From the NCBI RefSeq assembly GCF_050871315.1, contig NZ_JBJLRE010000018.1: a stretch of 64,000 bases of DNA. One strand, written 5' to 3'. The stretch is from Kineococcus gynurae. Lineage in GTDB: Bacteria; Actinomycetota; Actinomycetes; Actinomycetales; Kineococcaceae. Positions 52,644 through 61,772 of this stretch are shown piece by piece. Both the position numbers and the translations under genes were made by a program. The first letter of the stretch is position 1; each line of letters starts with the position of its first letter. Below the pieces are notes generated by a model. The model did no database searches. It was given only the letters and a program-made list of their open reading frames with translations, and was not told the DNA's origin.

Positions 52644-53723
52644 ATGGACCAGATCGTGACGCTCATCGTCCTGGGACTCGTGATCCTGTTCGTGGTCACC
52701 GTCATCGCCCGGACGATCCGCATCGTGCCGCAGGCCACGGCGATCATCGTCGAACGGCTCGGGCGGTACTCGCGCACCCTCGACGCGGGCCTGAACTTCC
52801 TCGTCCCCTTCATCGACAAGCCCCGGGCCACCGTCGACCTGCGCGAGCAGGTCGTCTCCTTCCCGCCGCAGCCGGTGATCACGTCGGACAACCTCGTCGT
52901 GTCGATCGATACGGTGATCTACTACCAGCCGACCGACCCGAAGGCCGCGACCTACGAGATCGCGAACTACATCCAGGGCATCGAGCAGCTCACCGTCACC
53001 ACGCTGCGCAACGTGATCGGGTCGCTGGACCTGGAGCAGACCCTGACCAGTCGCGACCAGATCAACGGTCAGCTGCGCGGCGTGCTCGACGACGCGACCG
53101 GACGCTGGGGCATCCGCGTGAACCGCGTCGAGCTGAAGGCCATCGACCCGCCGGCCAGCGTGCAGGACTCGATGGAGAAGCAGATGCGCGCCGAGCGCGA
53201 CAAGCGCGCGGCGATCCTCACCGCGGAAGGCTTCAAGCAGTCGCAGATCTTGACCGCCGAGGGTGAGCGGCAGTCGGCCATCCTGCGGGCCGAGGGTGAG
53301 CGGCAGTCGGCCATCCTGCGGGCCGAGGGTGAGTCCAAGGCGATCACCCAGGTGTTCGACGCGATCCACCGGGGCGACCCGGACCCGAAGCTGCTGGCCT
53401 ACCAGTACCTGCAGATGCTGCCGCAGGTCGCCAAGGGCGACGCGAACAAGGTCTGGATCGTGCCGAGCGAGCTGAACGATGCGCTCAAGGGTTTCGGCTC
53501 CATGTTCGACGCCCACGGCGGCGTTCCCGCGGGCCCGTCGCCGCGTCGCGGTACCGAGGCCAGCGGCGAGCACGCCGACGTGGCCATGGAGCTCGACCTG
53601 GAGGACCCGGCCGAGGCGGTCCGCCGGGCCAGGGCCGAGGCCGACGCCGCGGCCGCCGAGGGCGAGGCTCCGGCGGGGGCGACCGGTGCGCCGGCGGCAC
53701 CGCGCCCGGCACCCGAGGGCTGA
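52644..53723 (+). CDS. SPFH/stomatin family membrane protein (QmcA-like)
   Basis: A 359-residue band-7 protein. One N-terminal helix (LIVLGLVILFVVTVIA) precedes the SPFH domain (about 25-190), with IVERLGRYSRTLDAGLNFLV, PPQPVITSDNLVVSIDTVIY and LRNVIGSLDLEQTLTSRDQI. A charged coiled coil contains two identical AEGERQSAILR units from an exact 33-bp duplication. The C-terminus is Ala/Pro-rich. It should oligomerise on the membrane together with the NfeD-like protein. GAAGGAG precedes the ATG. Confidence 0.92.
   Translation: MDQIVTLIVLGLVILFVVTVIARTIRIVPQATAIIVERLGRYSRTLDAGLNFLVPFIDKPRATVDLREQVVSFPPQPVITSDNLVVSIDTVIYYQPTDPKAATYEIANYIQGIEQLTVTTLRNVIGSLDLEQTLTSRDQINGQLRGVLDDATGRWGIRVNRVELKAIDPPASVQDSMEKQMRAERDKRAAILTAEGFKQSQILTAEGERQSAILRAEGERQSAILRAEGESKAITQVFDAIHRGDPDPKLLAYQYLQMLPQVAKGDANKVWIVPSELNDALKGFGSMFDAHGGVPAGPSPRRGTEASGEHADVAMELDLEDPAEAVRRARAEADAAAAEGEAPAGATGAPAAPRPAPEG
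53256..53321 (+). repeat. Exact 33-bp tandem duplication inside the stomatin-like gene
   Basis: Units 53256-53288 and 53289-53321 are identical, and a partial third copy (GCCGAGGGTGAG) follows. The phase is kept, adding AEGERQSAILR to the coiled coil. Perfect identity suggests a recent event or conversion. Confidence 0.9.
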
Positions 53724-53739
53724 ACCCCGACCACCCAAG

Positions 53740-53775
53740 ATCCCCCGGAGGGCGCGGCGGCGTCCCCCGGGGGAT
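53740..53775. terminator. Terminator after the stomatin-like gene
   Basis: ATCCCCCGG (53740-53748) and CCGGGGGAT (53767-53775) form a 9-bp stem with an 18-nt loop. It overlaps the -10 region of the photolyase gene. Confidence 0.5.
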
Positions 53776-53784
53776 ATTGCTGTC

Positions 53785-55326
53785 GTGAGCGACGAGCCGG
53801 CCCCGCCGGAAGCCTTGCCCGAAACCCTGCCCGAGCGCAGCCCCTCGACCCGGCGCTGGCTGTTCGCCGACCAGCTGGGCCCGCACTTCCTGGACTCTCC
53901 GAAGCAGCCGGTGCTGCTGATCGAGTCGCGCGACGTGTTCCGCCGCAAGCGCTTCCACCGGCGCAAGGCCCACCTCGTGCTCTCGGCGCTGCGCCACCGC
54001 GCGGCCGAGCTCGGCGACCGGGCGGTCTTCGTCACCGCCGACACCTACGCGGACGGCCTGCGCGAGGCCGACGCCGGTCGCTTGAGCGTCTGCGACCCGA
54101 CGTCCTGGCGGGCCCGCCGCCTGGTCCGGCGCCTGCCCGACGTCGAGGTCCTGGCCTCGCGCGGTTTCGTCGTCTCCGAGGCGCAGTTCGCCGGGTGGGC
54201 CGAACGACGGGCCCGCAAGCGCCTGCTCATGGAGGACTTCTACCGCGACGTGCGGCGGCAGCACTCGGTGCTGGTGAACGCCGACGGCACCCCCGTCGGC
54301 GGGGAGTGGAACTACGACGGGGAGAACCGCGAAGCCCCGCCGAAGCAGGAACGTCTGGACGTGCGCGAACCCTGGTGGCCCACCGAGGACGACATCGACG
54401 AGGAGGTGCGGGCCGACCTGGACCGCATGGTCCGCGACGACGGTGTGGAGTTCTCCGGGGAGGACGGTCCGCGGCGGTTCGCGGTGACCCGGTCGGAGGC
54501 CCTGCGGGCGCTGCGGCACTTCCTGACCCACCGGTTGGGGCAGTTCGGGACCTACGAGGACGCCATGCTCGCAGGGGACCGCTGGATGGCCCACTCCATG
54601 CTCTCGGTGCCCCTGAACCTCGGCCTGCTGGACCCGCTGGAGGTCGCCCGCCGGGCCGAGGATCACGGGCGGAAGAACTCCGAGCGGCTGGCCTCGGTCG
54701 AGGGGTTCATCCGGCAGGTGATCGGATGGCGCTCCTACGTCTGGCACCTGCACTGGCACCTGGGCGAGGACTACAAGCAGCGCAACGCACTGCAGGCCCG
54801 GACGCCGCTGCCGGCATGGTTCGCCGACCTCGACGCCGACGCGGTGGGCGCGAACTGCCTCTCCGGGGTGCTGCGCGACGTGCGCGAGGACGGCTGGACC
54901 CACCACATCCCGCGGCTCATGGTCCTCGGCAACTGGGCGCTGCAGCACTCCTACGACCCGCAGGAACTCTCCGACTGGTTCTGGGCGAACTTCGTGGACG
55001 GTTACGACTGGGTGATGACCTCCAACGTGGTCGGCATGTCCCAGCACGCCGACCACGGGGTCCTGGCCACCAAGCCGTACGTGTCCGGTGGGGCCTACAT
55101 CGACCGGATGAGCGACTACTGCAAGGGCTGCCGGTACGACCCGAAGAAGCGGGTCGGGGACGACGCCTGCCCGTTCACCGCCGGCTACTGGAACTTCCTG
55201 CACGGCCACCGCGAGCAGCTCGAGGGCAACCGGCGGATGGCCCAGCCGCTGCGGGGGCTCGACCGGTTGCGCGACCTCGACGCGCTGCTGGAGCAGGAGG
55301 CCGGTCGGGGGGCCGACGCCCCGTGA
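53785..55326 (+). CDS. Iron-sulfur bacterial cryptochrome/(6-4) photolyase (FeS-BCP, PhrB-like)
   Basis: A 513-residue protein of the photolyase-related (DPRP) family, which repairs (6-4) photoproducts with FAD, a lumazine antenna and a [4Fe-4S] cluster. All four cluster cysteines are present: Cys358, Cys446, Cys449 and Cys462. Each is exactly eight positions after Cys350, Cys438, Cys441 and Cys454 of Agrobacterium PhrB. WLFADQLGPHFLDSP at the start and HWHLGEDYKQRN, LGNWALQHSYDP and NVVGMSQHADHGV are family blocks. GTG 53785 is preceded by a GATATT box 6 nt upstream, suggesting a leaderless transcript. Confidence 0.93.
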   Translation: MSDEPAPPEALPETLPERSPSTRRWLFADQLGPHFLDSPKQPVLLIESRDVFRRKRFHRRKAHLVLSALRHRAAELGDRAVFVTADTYADGLREADAGRLSVCDPTSWRARRLVRRLPDVEVLASRGFVVSEAQFAGWAERRARKRLLMEDFYRDVRRQHSVLVNADGTPVGGEWNYDGENREAPPKQERLDVREPWWPTEDDIDEEVRADLDRMVRDDGVEFSGEDGPRRFAVTRSEALRALRHFLTHRLGQFGTYEDAMLAGDRWMAHSMLSVPLNLGLLDPLEVARRAEDHGRKNSERLASVEGFIRQVIGWRSYVWHLHWHLGEDYKQRNALQARTPLPAWFADLDADAVGANCLSGVLRDVREDGWTHHIPRLMVLGNWALQHSYDPQELSDWFWANFVDGYDWVMTSNVVGMSQHADHGVLATKPYVSGGAYIDRMSDYCKGCRYDPKKRVGDDACPFTAGYWNFLHGHREQLEGNRRMAQPLRGLDRLRDLDALLEQEAGRGADAP

Positions 55327-55372
55327 CGGTTCGGTCCGGAAGATGGGCGACGGGTCCGGGGTTGACCCGATC

Positions 55373-56146
55373 ATGAGTCTCCACGACCAGGCCACGCGCC
55401 TGCTCCACCTGCACCAGGACACCCACCTCCTCACGGTCGTCAACGTGTGGGACCCGATCTCGGCCAAGGTCGTCGCCGACGAGCCGAGCACCACGGCGCT
55501 GGCCACCGCCAGCCACTCCATCGCGGCGAGCTTCGGCTACGAGGACGGGGAGAACATCCCCCTCGAACTGCACCTGCAGGCCATCGAGCGCATCGTCGGG
55601 GCCACCGACCTGCCGGTCAGCGCCGACCTCGAGGGCGGCTACGGCGACGCCGGGGACACCGTGCGACGGGCCATCGGCGTCGGGGTCGTCGGGGCCAACC
55701 TGGAGGACCGGCTGCGCCCCCTCGACGAGGCCGTCGCCAACGTCCGGGCCGCGGTCAAGGCCGGTGAGGCCGAGGGCATCCCGTTCGTCCTCAACGCCCG
55801 GACCGACGCGTTCGTGCGGGGTGGCAAGCGTTCGGCGGAGGAGAACCTCGCCGACGCCGTCACCCGCGGCAAGGCCTACCTCGACGCCGGGGCGCCCGTC
55901 GTGTTCGTCCCCGGGCTGCTCGACGAGGCCCAGGTGACGACGCTGGTCGACGCGTTCGGCCCGCAGCGCCTCACGCTCATCGCGGTGCCCGGTTCGCTGC
56001 CCCTGGCCCGGCTCCAGGAGCTCGGTGTGGCCCGCGTGTCCTACGGCCCGTTCAGCCAGCGCGTCGCGCTCATGGCGCTGCAGGACCTCGTCCGCGACGT
56101 GCACGCCGGGGGTGGCCTGCCGGCCGAGGTCCGCCCGCTGAACTGA
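55373..56146 (+). CDS. Isocitrate lyase/PEP mutase family protein
   Basis: A 257-residue (beta/alpha)8 enzyme of the ICL/PEPM superfamily. VVNVWDPISAKVVADEPSTT, LPVSADLEGGYGDAGDTVRR, VGANLEDRL and VLNARTDAFVRGG are conserved. The usual metal-site Asp-x-Asp is changed to ADLEGGYG, and the catalytic KKCGH of isocitrate lyase is absent. It therefore acts as a carboxyphosphonoenolpyruvate mutase or oxaloacetate hydrolase-like protein of unknown substrate. ATG 55373 is used; ATG 55343 is possible. Confidence 0.86.
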   Translation: MSLHDQATRLLHLHQDTHLLTVVNVWDPISAKVVADEPSTTALATASHSIAASFGYEDGENIPLELHLQAIERIVGATDLPVSADLEGGYGDAGDTVRRAIGVGVVGANLEDRLRPLDEAVANVRAAVKAGEAEGIPFVLNARTDAFVRGGKRSAEENLADAVTRGKAYLDAGAPVVFVPGLLDEAQVTTLVDAFGPQRLTLIAVPGSLPLARLQELGVARVSYGPFSQRVALMALQDLVRDVHAGGGLPAEVRPLN

Positions 56147-56163
56147 CCGACCGACCGACGCGG

Positions 56164-57207
56164 TCACGTGGTCAGCGCGAGGAGGGCGCCGGCGAGCAGT
56201 CCTCCCGCGCCGACCACGAGCATCGTCAACCCCACGACCCGCCAGCCCAGGGCCCGCCCGGTCATCACGGCCGAGGGCACGCTGACCGCGGGCAGCACGA
56301 TCAGCAGCGCGCCGACGACGGCGGGGCCGAAACCGGCGACCGCCAGCCCCTGGGCGAACGGGATCTCCCCGGCCGTCGGGATCACCATGAGCGTGCCGAG
56401 CACCACCGCGACGAGGAGGGCGAGGACGCCCCAGGAGCGGGCCGACTCCCCGAGCGGGAACAGCCAGCCGCTGAAGACCCCGACCACGAACACCACCACG
56501 AGGTACTCCGGCACGATGACCAGAGCGGTCCGGACCAGGGTGGCGAAGAACCCCCGGTGGGATGGCCCCTGCGCGTCGGCCCCGACCGCGGCGAGCGCTC
56601 CGGGCGGTGAGCGGCGACGGGTGAGCCGGGCGACCAGGACCGCCCCGCCGACCACCAGCACGACCCCGACCACGAGGCGCACGGCGGCCCACTGCCAGGG
56701 GGCGACCAGCAGCATGAAGACGAGCACGGCCGGGTTGAGCAGCGGATTGCCCAGCCAGTAGGCGACGACCCCGGCGGTGGGGACCCCGCTGCGCTGCAGG
56801 GCGTTGGCGACGGGGGCGGTGCAGCAGGAGCACATCATCGACGGGGTGGCGACGAGCCCGCCCCGCGCGGCCGATCCCCAGGGGCCGCGTCGGAGCAGCC
56901 GCAGCAGGGCGCCGCGGGGGACGAGGGACTGGATCCCGGCCGCGATGACGAGACCCGCGACGACGGCCTTCCAGACGGCGGTCCCGTAGGCCACGGTGAA
57001 GGCCCACCCGGCCGCGAGACTCGGTCCGCTGCCCGCCTCGACCCCCGCGGTCGCGAGCAAGGACGACCCCGACCAGGCGCCGGAGGCGCTCAACTCCTCG
57101 GTGCGCAGCAGGTAGGGGGCCCACTTCGACCAGGTCAGCAGCGCGATCACGGCGAGCCCGAACGCCGCGACCCCCGCCACGACCGTGCGGGTCGGGGTGG
57201 GGGTCAC
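56164..57207 (-). CDS. DUF318-type permease (YraQ/ArsP-like)
   Basis: A 347-residue membrane protein with eight or more helices. MMCSCCTAPVANALQRSGVP followed by WLGNPLLNPAVLVFML is the permease signature of the DUF318 family, which includes organoarsenical exporters (ArsP). The GEIPFAQGL block in the second half repeats the first-half logic. The clustered cysteines could bind a thiophilic metal or metalloid. The substrate is not known and no ArsR gene is nearby. GTG 57207 (GGGGAG 9 nt upstream) is used; GTG 57240 is an alternative. Confidence 0.8.
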   Translation of the reverse strand: MTPTPTRTVVAGVAAFGLAVIALLTWSKWAPYLLRTEELSASGAWSGSSLLATAGVEAGSGPSLAAGWAFTVAYGTAVWKAVVAGLVIAAGIQSLVPRGALLRLLRRGPWGSAARGGLVATPSMMCSCCTAPVANALQRSGVPTAGVVAYWLGNPLLNPAVLVFMLLVAPWQWAAVRLVVGVVLVVGGAVLVARLTRRRSPPGALAAVGADAQGPSHRGFFATLVRTALVIVPEYLVVVFVVGVFSGWLFPLGESARSWGVLALLVAVVLGTLMVIPTAGEIPFAQGLAVAGFGPAVVGALLIVLPAVSVPSAVMTGRALGWRVVGLTMLVVGAGGLLAGALLALTT

Positions 57208-57254
57208 GGGCCGGGTCTCCCCGGGAAGCGCGTCGGTCACGGGTGCGGCGCGCG

Positions 57255-58094
57255 TCAGACGCGGTCGAACGTGTCCGGGTTCGGGCCGGTCCGCCCGGCC
57301 TCGCCCTTGTCCAGGGCCGAGATCTGGGCGACGTCCTCGCTGCTCAGCTCGAAGTCGAACAACGCGAAGTTCTCCCGCATGCGCTCCGGGGTGGAGGACT
57401 TCGGGAAGATGATGTCCCCGCGTTCCACGTGCCAGCGCAACGTCACCTGCGCGGGGGTCTTCCCGAGACGCGTCGCGATCCCCGTGATGGTCGGATCGGT
57501 GAGGACCCCGCCCTGCGCGATCGGGGACCACGCCTCGACGGCGATCTGGGTGTCGATCGAGGCGGCGCGGGCCTCACCGTTGGTGAAGTAGGGGTGGACC
57601 TCGATCTGGTTCACCGCCGGCTTGACCGTCGTCTCCTGGGCCAGCCGGCGCAGGTGGGCGGGCTGGAAGTTCGAGACACCGATGGACCGGGCCTTGCCCG
57701 CGGCGCGCGCCTCCTCCAGCACCTTCCAGGTGCTGACGAAGTCCCCGTCGTAGCGGGTGGGCAGCGGCCAGTGGATGAGCAGCAGGTCCACGTAGTCGAG
57801 ATCGAGCGCCTTCAGGGATCCGTCGATCGCCCGGCGGGCGTCGTCGGGCTCGTGCTCGGAGTTGTTCAGCTTGGTGGTGATCCAGACGTCGTCACGGGGC
57901 AATCCCGAGGAGGCGAACGCCTCGCCGACCCCGGCCTCGTTGCCGTACATCTGGGCGGTGTCGATGTGCCGGTAGCCGGCCTCGAACGCCTCCGCGGTCC
58001 GGGCCGCGGTCTCGGAGGGGTCGATCTGGAAGGTGCCGAACCCGAGCTGGGGGATGGAGCGGCCGTCGTTGAGCATGATGCTGGGAACCGTCAT
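57255..58094 (-). CDS. Aldo/keto reductase
   Basis: A 279-residue NADPH-dependent reductase of the 2,5-diketo-D-gluconate reductase type. GFGTFQIDPSETA, then the catalytic tetrad segments YRHIDTAQMYGNEAGVG (Asp and Tyr), TTKLNNSEH (Lys) and LLIHWPLP (His). IGVSNFQPAHLRRL and IIFPKSSTPERMRENFALFD, the cofactor site, are present. The physiological substrate is unknown. ATG 58094 is used; the in-frame extension upstream continues under the formate dehydrogenase gene and is not real. Confidence 0.92.
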   Translation of the reverse strand: MTVPSIMLNDGRSIPQLGFGTFQIDPSETAARTAEAFEAGYRHIDTAQMYGNEAGVGEAFASSGLPRDDVWITTKLNNSEHEPDDARRAIDGSLKALDLDYVDLLLIHWPLPTRYDGDFVSTWKVLEEARAAGKARSIGVSNFQPAHLRRLAQETTVKPAVNQIEVHPYFTNGEARAASIDTQIAVEAWSPIAQGGVLTDPTITGIATRLGKTPAQVTLRWHVERGDIIFPKSSTPERMRENFALFDFELSSEDVAQISALDKGEAGRTGPNPDTFDRV

Positions 58095-58235
58095 GGTGTG
58101 GGCGCCGGGGCGCCGCCTCCTGTTCTCTGCTGTTCCCGGGAGCGCGGACGCTGCCGCGTGATCCTCGGGCGGACGGTACGGACGTGGTGAATGCTCGTCC
58201 AGGGGGACCACCCGCGCACGCGGGAAGGCGTGGGC

Positions 58236-58241
58236 TAGGGT
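58236..58241 (+). promoter_or_regulatory. -10 box of the formate dehydrogenase operon
   Basis: TAGGGT lies 27 nt before the ATG at 58269. An SD, GAAGGAGGTGC, follows in the leader. No clear -35 hexamer is visible. Confidence 0.45.
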
Positions 58242-58268
58242 TCCGGCAGCGACCGAAGGAGGTGCGGG

Positions 58269-61200
58269 ATGGGGCTCAAGACCTGGATCGAGGGCTGGCC
58301 CGTCTACCGGCAGCTGACCGGGGACGACCCGCTGGGCCGTGGCTCGGCCACCCAGTCCGCCCGCTCCCGCTCGCTGACCCCCCGCACGCAGACCGCCGAC
58401 TCGGTGGCCCGCTCGGTGTGCCCCTACTGCGCCGTGGGCTGCGGGCAGAAGGTCTACGTCAAGGACGGTCGGGTCACCCAGATCGAGGGCGACCCGGACT
58501 CCCCGCACTCGCGCGGTCGGCTCTGCCCCAAGGGCTCGGCCAGCGAGCAGCTGGTGAACGGCGAGGCCCGCGAGACCGCCATCCGCTACCGGGCGCCGTA
58601 CGCGACGGAGTGGACCGACCTCGACCTCGACACGGCGATGGACATGATCACCGACCGGGTGATCGAGGCCCGCCGCCGCGGGTGGCAGGACGCGGACGAG
58701 CAGGGCCGCGCGCTGAACCGGACGATGGGGATCGCGTCGTTGGGCGGAGCCACGCTCGACAACGAGGAGAACTACCTCATCAAGAAACTGTTCACGGCCA
58801 TGGGCGCGATCCAGGTCGAGAACCAGGCCCGCATATGACACTCCGCCACGGTGCCCGGTCTGGGTGCCTCGTTCGGTCGCGGTGGAGCCACCGGTGACCT
58901 GCAGGACCTGAGCAACGCCGACGTCATCATCATCGAGGGCTCGAACATGGCCGAGTGCCATCCGGTCGGGTTCCAGTGGGTGCTGGAGGCGAAGGCGCGG
59001 GGCTGCAAGGTCATCCACGTCGACCCGCGGTTCACGCGGACCTCGGCGCTGGCCGACACCTACGTGCCGATCCGCACCGGGACCGACATCGTGTTCCTGG
59101 GCGCGATCATCAACCGGGTCCTCACGCAGGAACGTGATTTCCGCGAGTACGTGCTGGCGTACACGAACGCGTCCTGGATCGTGGGCGAGGACTTCGTCGG
59201 GACCGAGGACCTCGACGGGTTGTTCTCCGGTTTCGACCCCGAGACGCGCTCCTACGACACCAAGAGCTGGCAGTTCGAGGGAGTCGCGGAACGGGGTCAG
59301 GGTCAGGAGGAGTCCGCCACGGACTCCGACTCCGAGACCGGGCAGTCCCTGGGTGGGGGTGGGCCGAAGGCCGACCACGCCGACGTGCACCGTGACATGA
59401 CCCTGCAGCACCCGCGGTCGGTGTGGCAGGTCATGAAGCGGCACTACGCCCGCTACACCCCCGAACTCGTCCGCGACGTCTGCGGCATCCCCGAGGACCT
59501 CTTCGACGAGGTCGCCGAGGCCTGGATCGCGAACTCCGGGCGGGAGAAGACGGGCGCCCTCGTCTACAGCGTGGGGTGGACCCAGCGCGGGACGGGTGTG
59601 CAGTACATCCGGGCCGGGGCGATGCTGCAGCTCCTGCTGGGGAACATCGGACGACCCGGGGGCGGGGTGCTCGCGCTGCGCGGGCACGCCAGCATCCAGG
59701 GCTCGACCGACATCCCCACGCTCTACAACCTGCTGCCGGGGTACCTGCAGATGCCGCACGCCGAGCGGCACCCGAGTCTGCGCCACTACGTCGACGGCAT
59801 CCGCTCGCAGAACCAGAAGGGGTTCTGGGCCAACGCCGAGTCCTACATCGTCAGCCTGCTGAAGGCCTACTTCGGCGACGAGGCGACGCCCGAGAACGAC
59901 TTCCTGTTCGACGAGCTGCCCCGCATCAACGACGATCACGGCACCTACGCCCAGGTCATGGACATGATCGAGGGCGGCAAGATCTTCGGATACTTCCTGC
60001 TCGGCCAGAACCCGGCCGTCGGATCGGCCAACGGTCGGGCCCAGCGCCTCGGCATGGCCAACCTGGACTGGCTCGTCGTGCGCGACCTGGTGATGATCGA
60101 GTCGGCGACGTTCTGGAAGGACGCCCCGGAGATCGCGACCGGCGAGATCGTCCCCGAGGAGTGCCGGACCGAGGTGTTCTTCATGCCCGCCGCCTCGCAC
60201 GTGGAGAAGGAGGGGACCTTCACGCAGACGCAGCGGCTGCTGCAGTGGCGGGAGAAGGCCGTCGAACCCCGGGGTGACTGCCGCAGCGAACTGTGGTTCT
60301 TCTACCACCTCGGCCGTCGGATGCGGGAGAAGCTGCGCGACTCCACCGACCCGCGCGACCAGCTGCTGCTCAAGGTCGCCTGGGACTACCCCATGATCGG
60401 CGAGCGCGGGGACGAACCCGACGCCGAGCACGTGCTGCAGGAGATCAACGGCCACGACCTGACCACGGGTGAGCTGCTGCCCGGGTTCGCCGGCCTGCGC
60501 CCCGACGGCACCACCGCCTCCGGGTGCTGGATCTACTCCGGTGTCTACGCCGACGGGGTCAACCAGGCCGCCCGGCGCAAGCCGGGCCGGGAGCAGACCC
60601 TGCACGCCCCCGAGTGGGGGTGGGCGTGGCCGGCCAACCGCCGCATCCTCTACAACCGCGCCTCGGCCGACCCCGAGGGGCGGCCCTGGAGCGAGCGCAA
60701 GGCGCTGGTGTGGTGGGACGAGGAGGCCGGACGCTGGGTCGGGGACGACGTGCCCGACTTCGAGGTCACCAAACCCCCGTCGTACCGGCCGGGCCCGGAC
60801 GACACCGGGGTGGCGGCCATCGCCGGGGACGACCCGTTCATCATGCAGCCGGACGGGAAGGCGTGGTTGTACGCGCCGAAGGGTGTCGTCGACGGACCGC
60901 TCCCGGCGCACTACGAACCCGGGGAGTCACCCTTCCGCAACGCGGTCTACACCCAGCAGCAGAACCCGGCGCGCGAGATCTACACCAACCACCTCAACGA
61001 GATGCACCCGTCGCCGCCGGAACCCGGCAGCGGTGTGTTCCCGTTCGTCTGGGTCACCTCACGTCTCACCGAGCACCACACGGCGGGCGGGATGAGCCGC
61101 TACCTGCCCTACCTGGCCGAGCTGCAACCGGCCCTGTTCGTCGAGGTGTCCCCGGAGCTCGCGCACCTGCGCGGCCTGGAGCACCTGGGCTGGGCCCACG

Positions 61201-61772
61201 TCGTCACCGCGCGCGCGGTCGTCGAGGCCCGGGTCATGGTCACCGACCGGTTGGCCCCGTTGCGGGTGCAGAACACCGTCGTGCACCAGATCTGGTTGCC
61301 CTACCACTGGGGTCCGGGCGGACTCACCACCGGCGACGTCGTGAACGACCTCGTCCACCTGACCCTGGACCCGAACGTCCACATCCAGGAGTTCAAGGCC
61401 GGGACCTGCGACGTCCAGCCCGGGCGTCGGCCGCAGGGACCCGACGTGCTGCGGCTCATCGACGAGTACCGGGTCCGGGGCGGCGTCACCATGGCGACCG
61501 GGTCGGTGGCCCTCACCGCCCAGCTGCTCGACGAACCGGACCAGCGGGCCGACGCGGCCCTGGCCGGGGCCACCCAGGCCGGCACGGGGCACCGCACCGA
61601 TCTGGTCGACAGCGTGCTCTCGGTCCGGCACGAGGTGCGCACGCACGACCAGGGACCGGCCGATCCGATCGAACCCGTGGTCCTCGACGGCGACCCGGAC
61701 GCCGACGCCGACGTGCTGCCCGCGCGCGCCGACCACCCCGACGGGCACGACGAGCAGGGAGGGCGGTCCTGA
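58269..61772 (+). CDS. Selenocysteine-containing formate dehydrogenase, catalytic subunit
   Basis: A molybdopterin/tungstopterin formate dehydrogenase oxidising formate to CO2. The in-frame TGA at 58836-58838 is read as selenocysteine 190: the context NQARI-U-HSATV matches FdnG/FdhF, where Sec196/Sec140 binds the metal. Reading on gives one 1167-residue protein, the usual size. The [4Fe-4S] site is Cys51, Cys54, Cys58 and Cys86 (VCPYCAVGC, LCPKG). A SECIS hairpin follows the TGA. No Tat RR motif is seen at the N-terminus, unlike E. coli FdnG. It overlaps the beta subunit gene by one base (TGATG). Annotation pipelines would split it into 58269-58838 and 58851-61772. Confidence 0.95.
58836..58838 (+). 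other. Selenocysteine codon (UGA) of the formate dehydrogenase
   Basis: TGA in the same frame as both flanking ORFs, followed by CAC for His as in known selenocysteine formate dehydrogenases. Residue 190. Confidence 0.93.
58850..58868 (+). promoter_or_regulatory. SECIS element in the formate dehydrogenase gene
   Basis: GGTGCCC (58850-58856) pairs with GGGTGCC (58862-58868), 7 bp including two G-T pairs, with the loop GGTCT. The loop matches the SelB-binding loop of E. coli fdhF, and the stem begins exactly 11 nt after the TGA. Confidence 0.9.

Noticed and set aside
58836..58838. TGA as a true stop giving two separate proteins
   Set aside because: Both parts share one frame, match one formate dehydrogenase without a gap, and a SECIS hairpin follows at the correct distance.
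57255..60911. Minus-strand open frame of 1218 codons across the formate dehydrogenase gene
   Set aside because: Only the aldo/keto reductase part (57255-58094) has protein character; the rest is a GC-rich shadow of the plus-strand gene.
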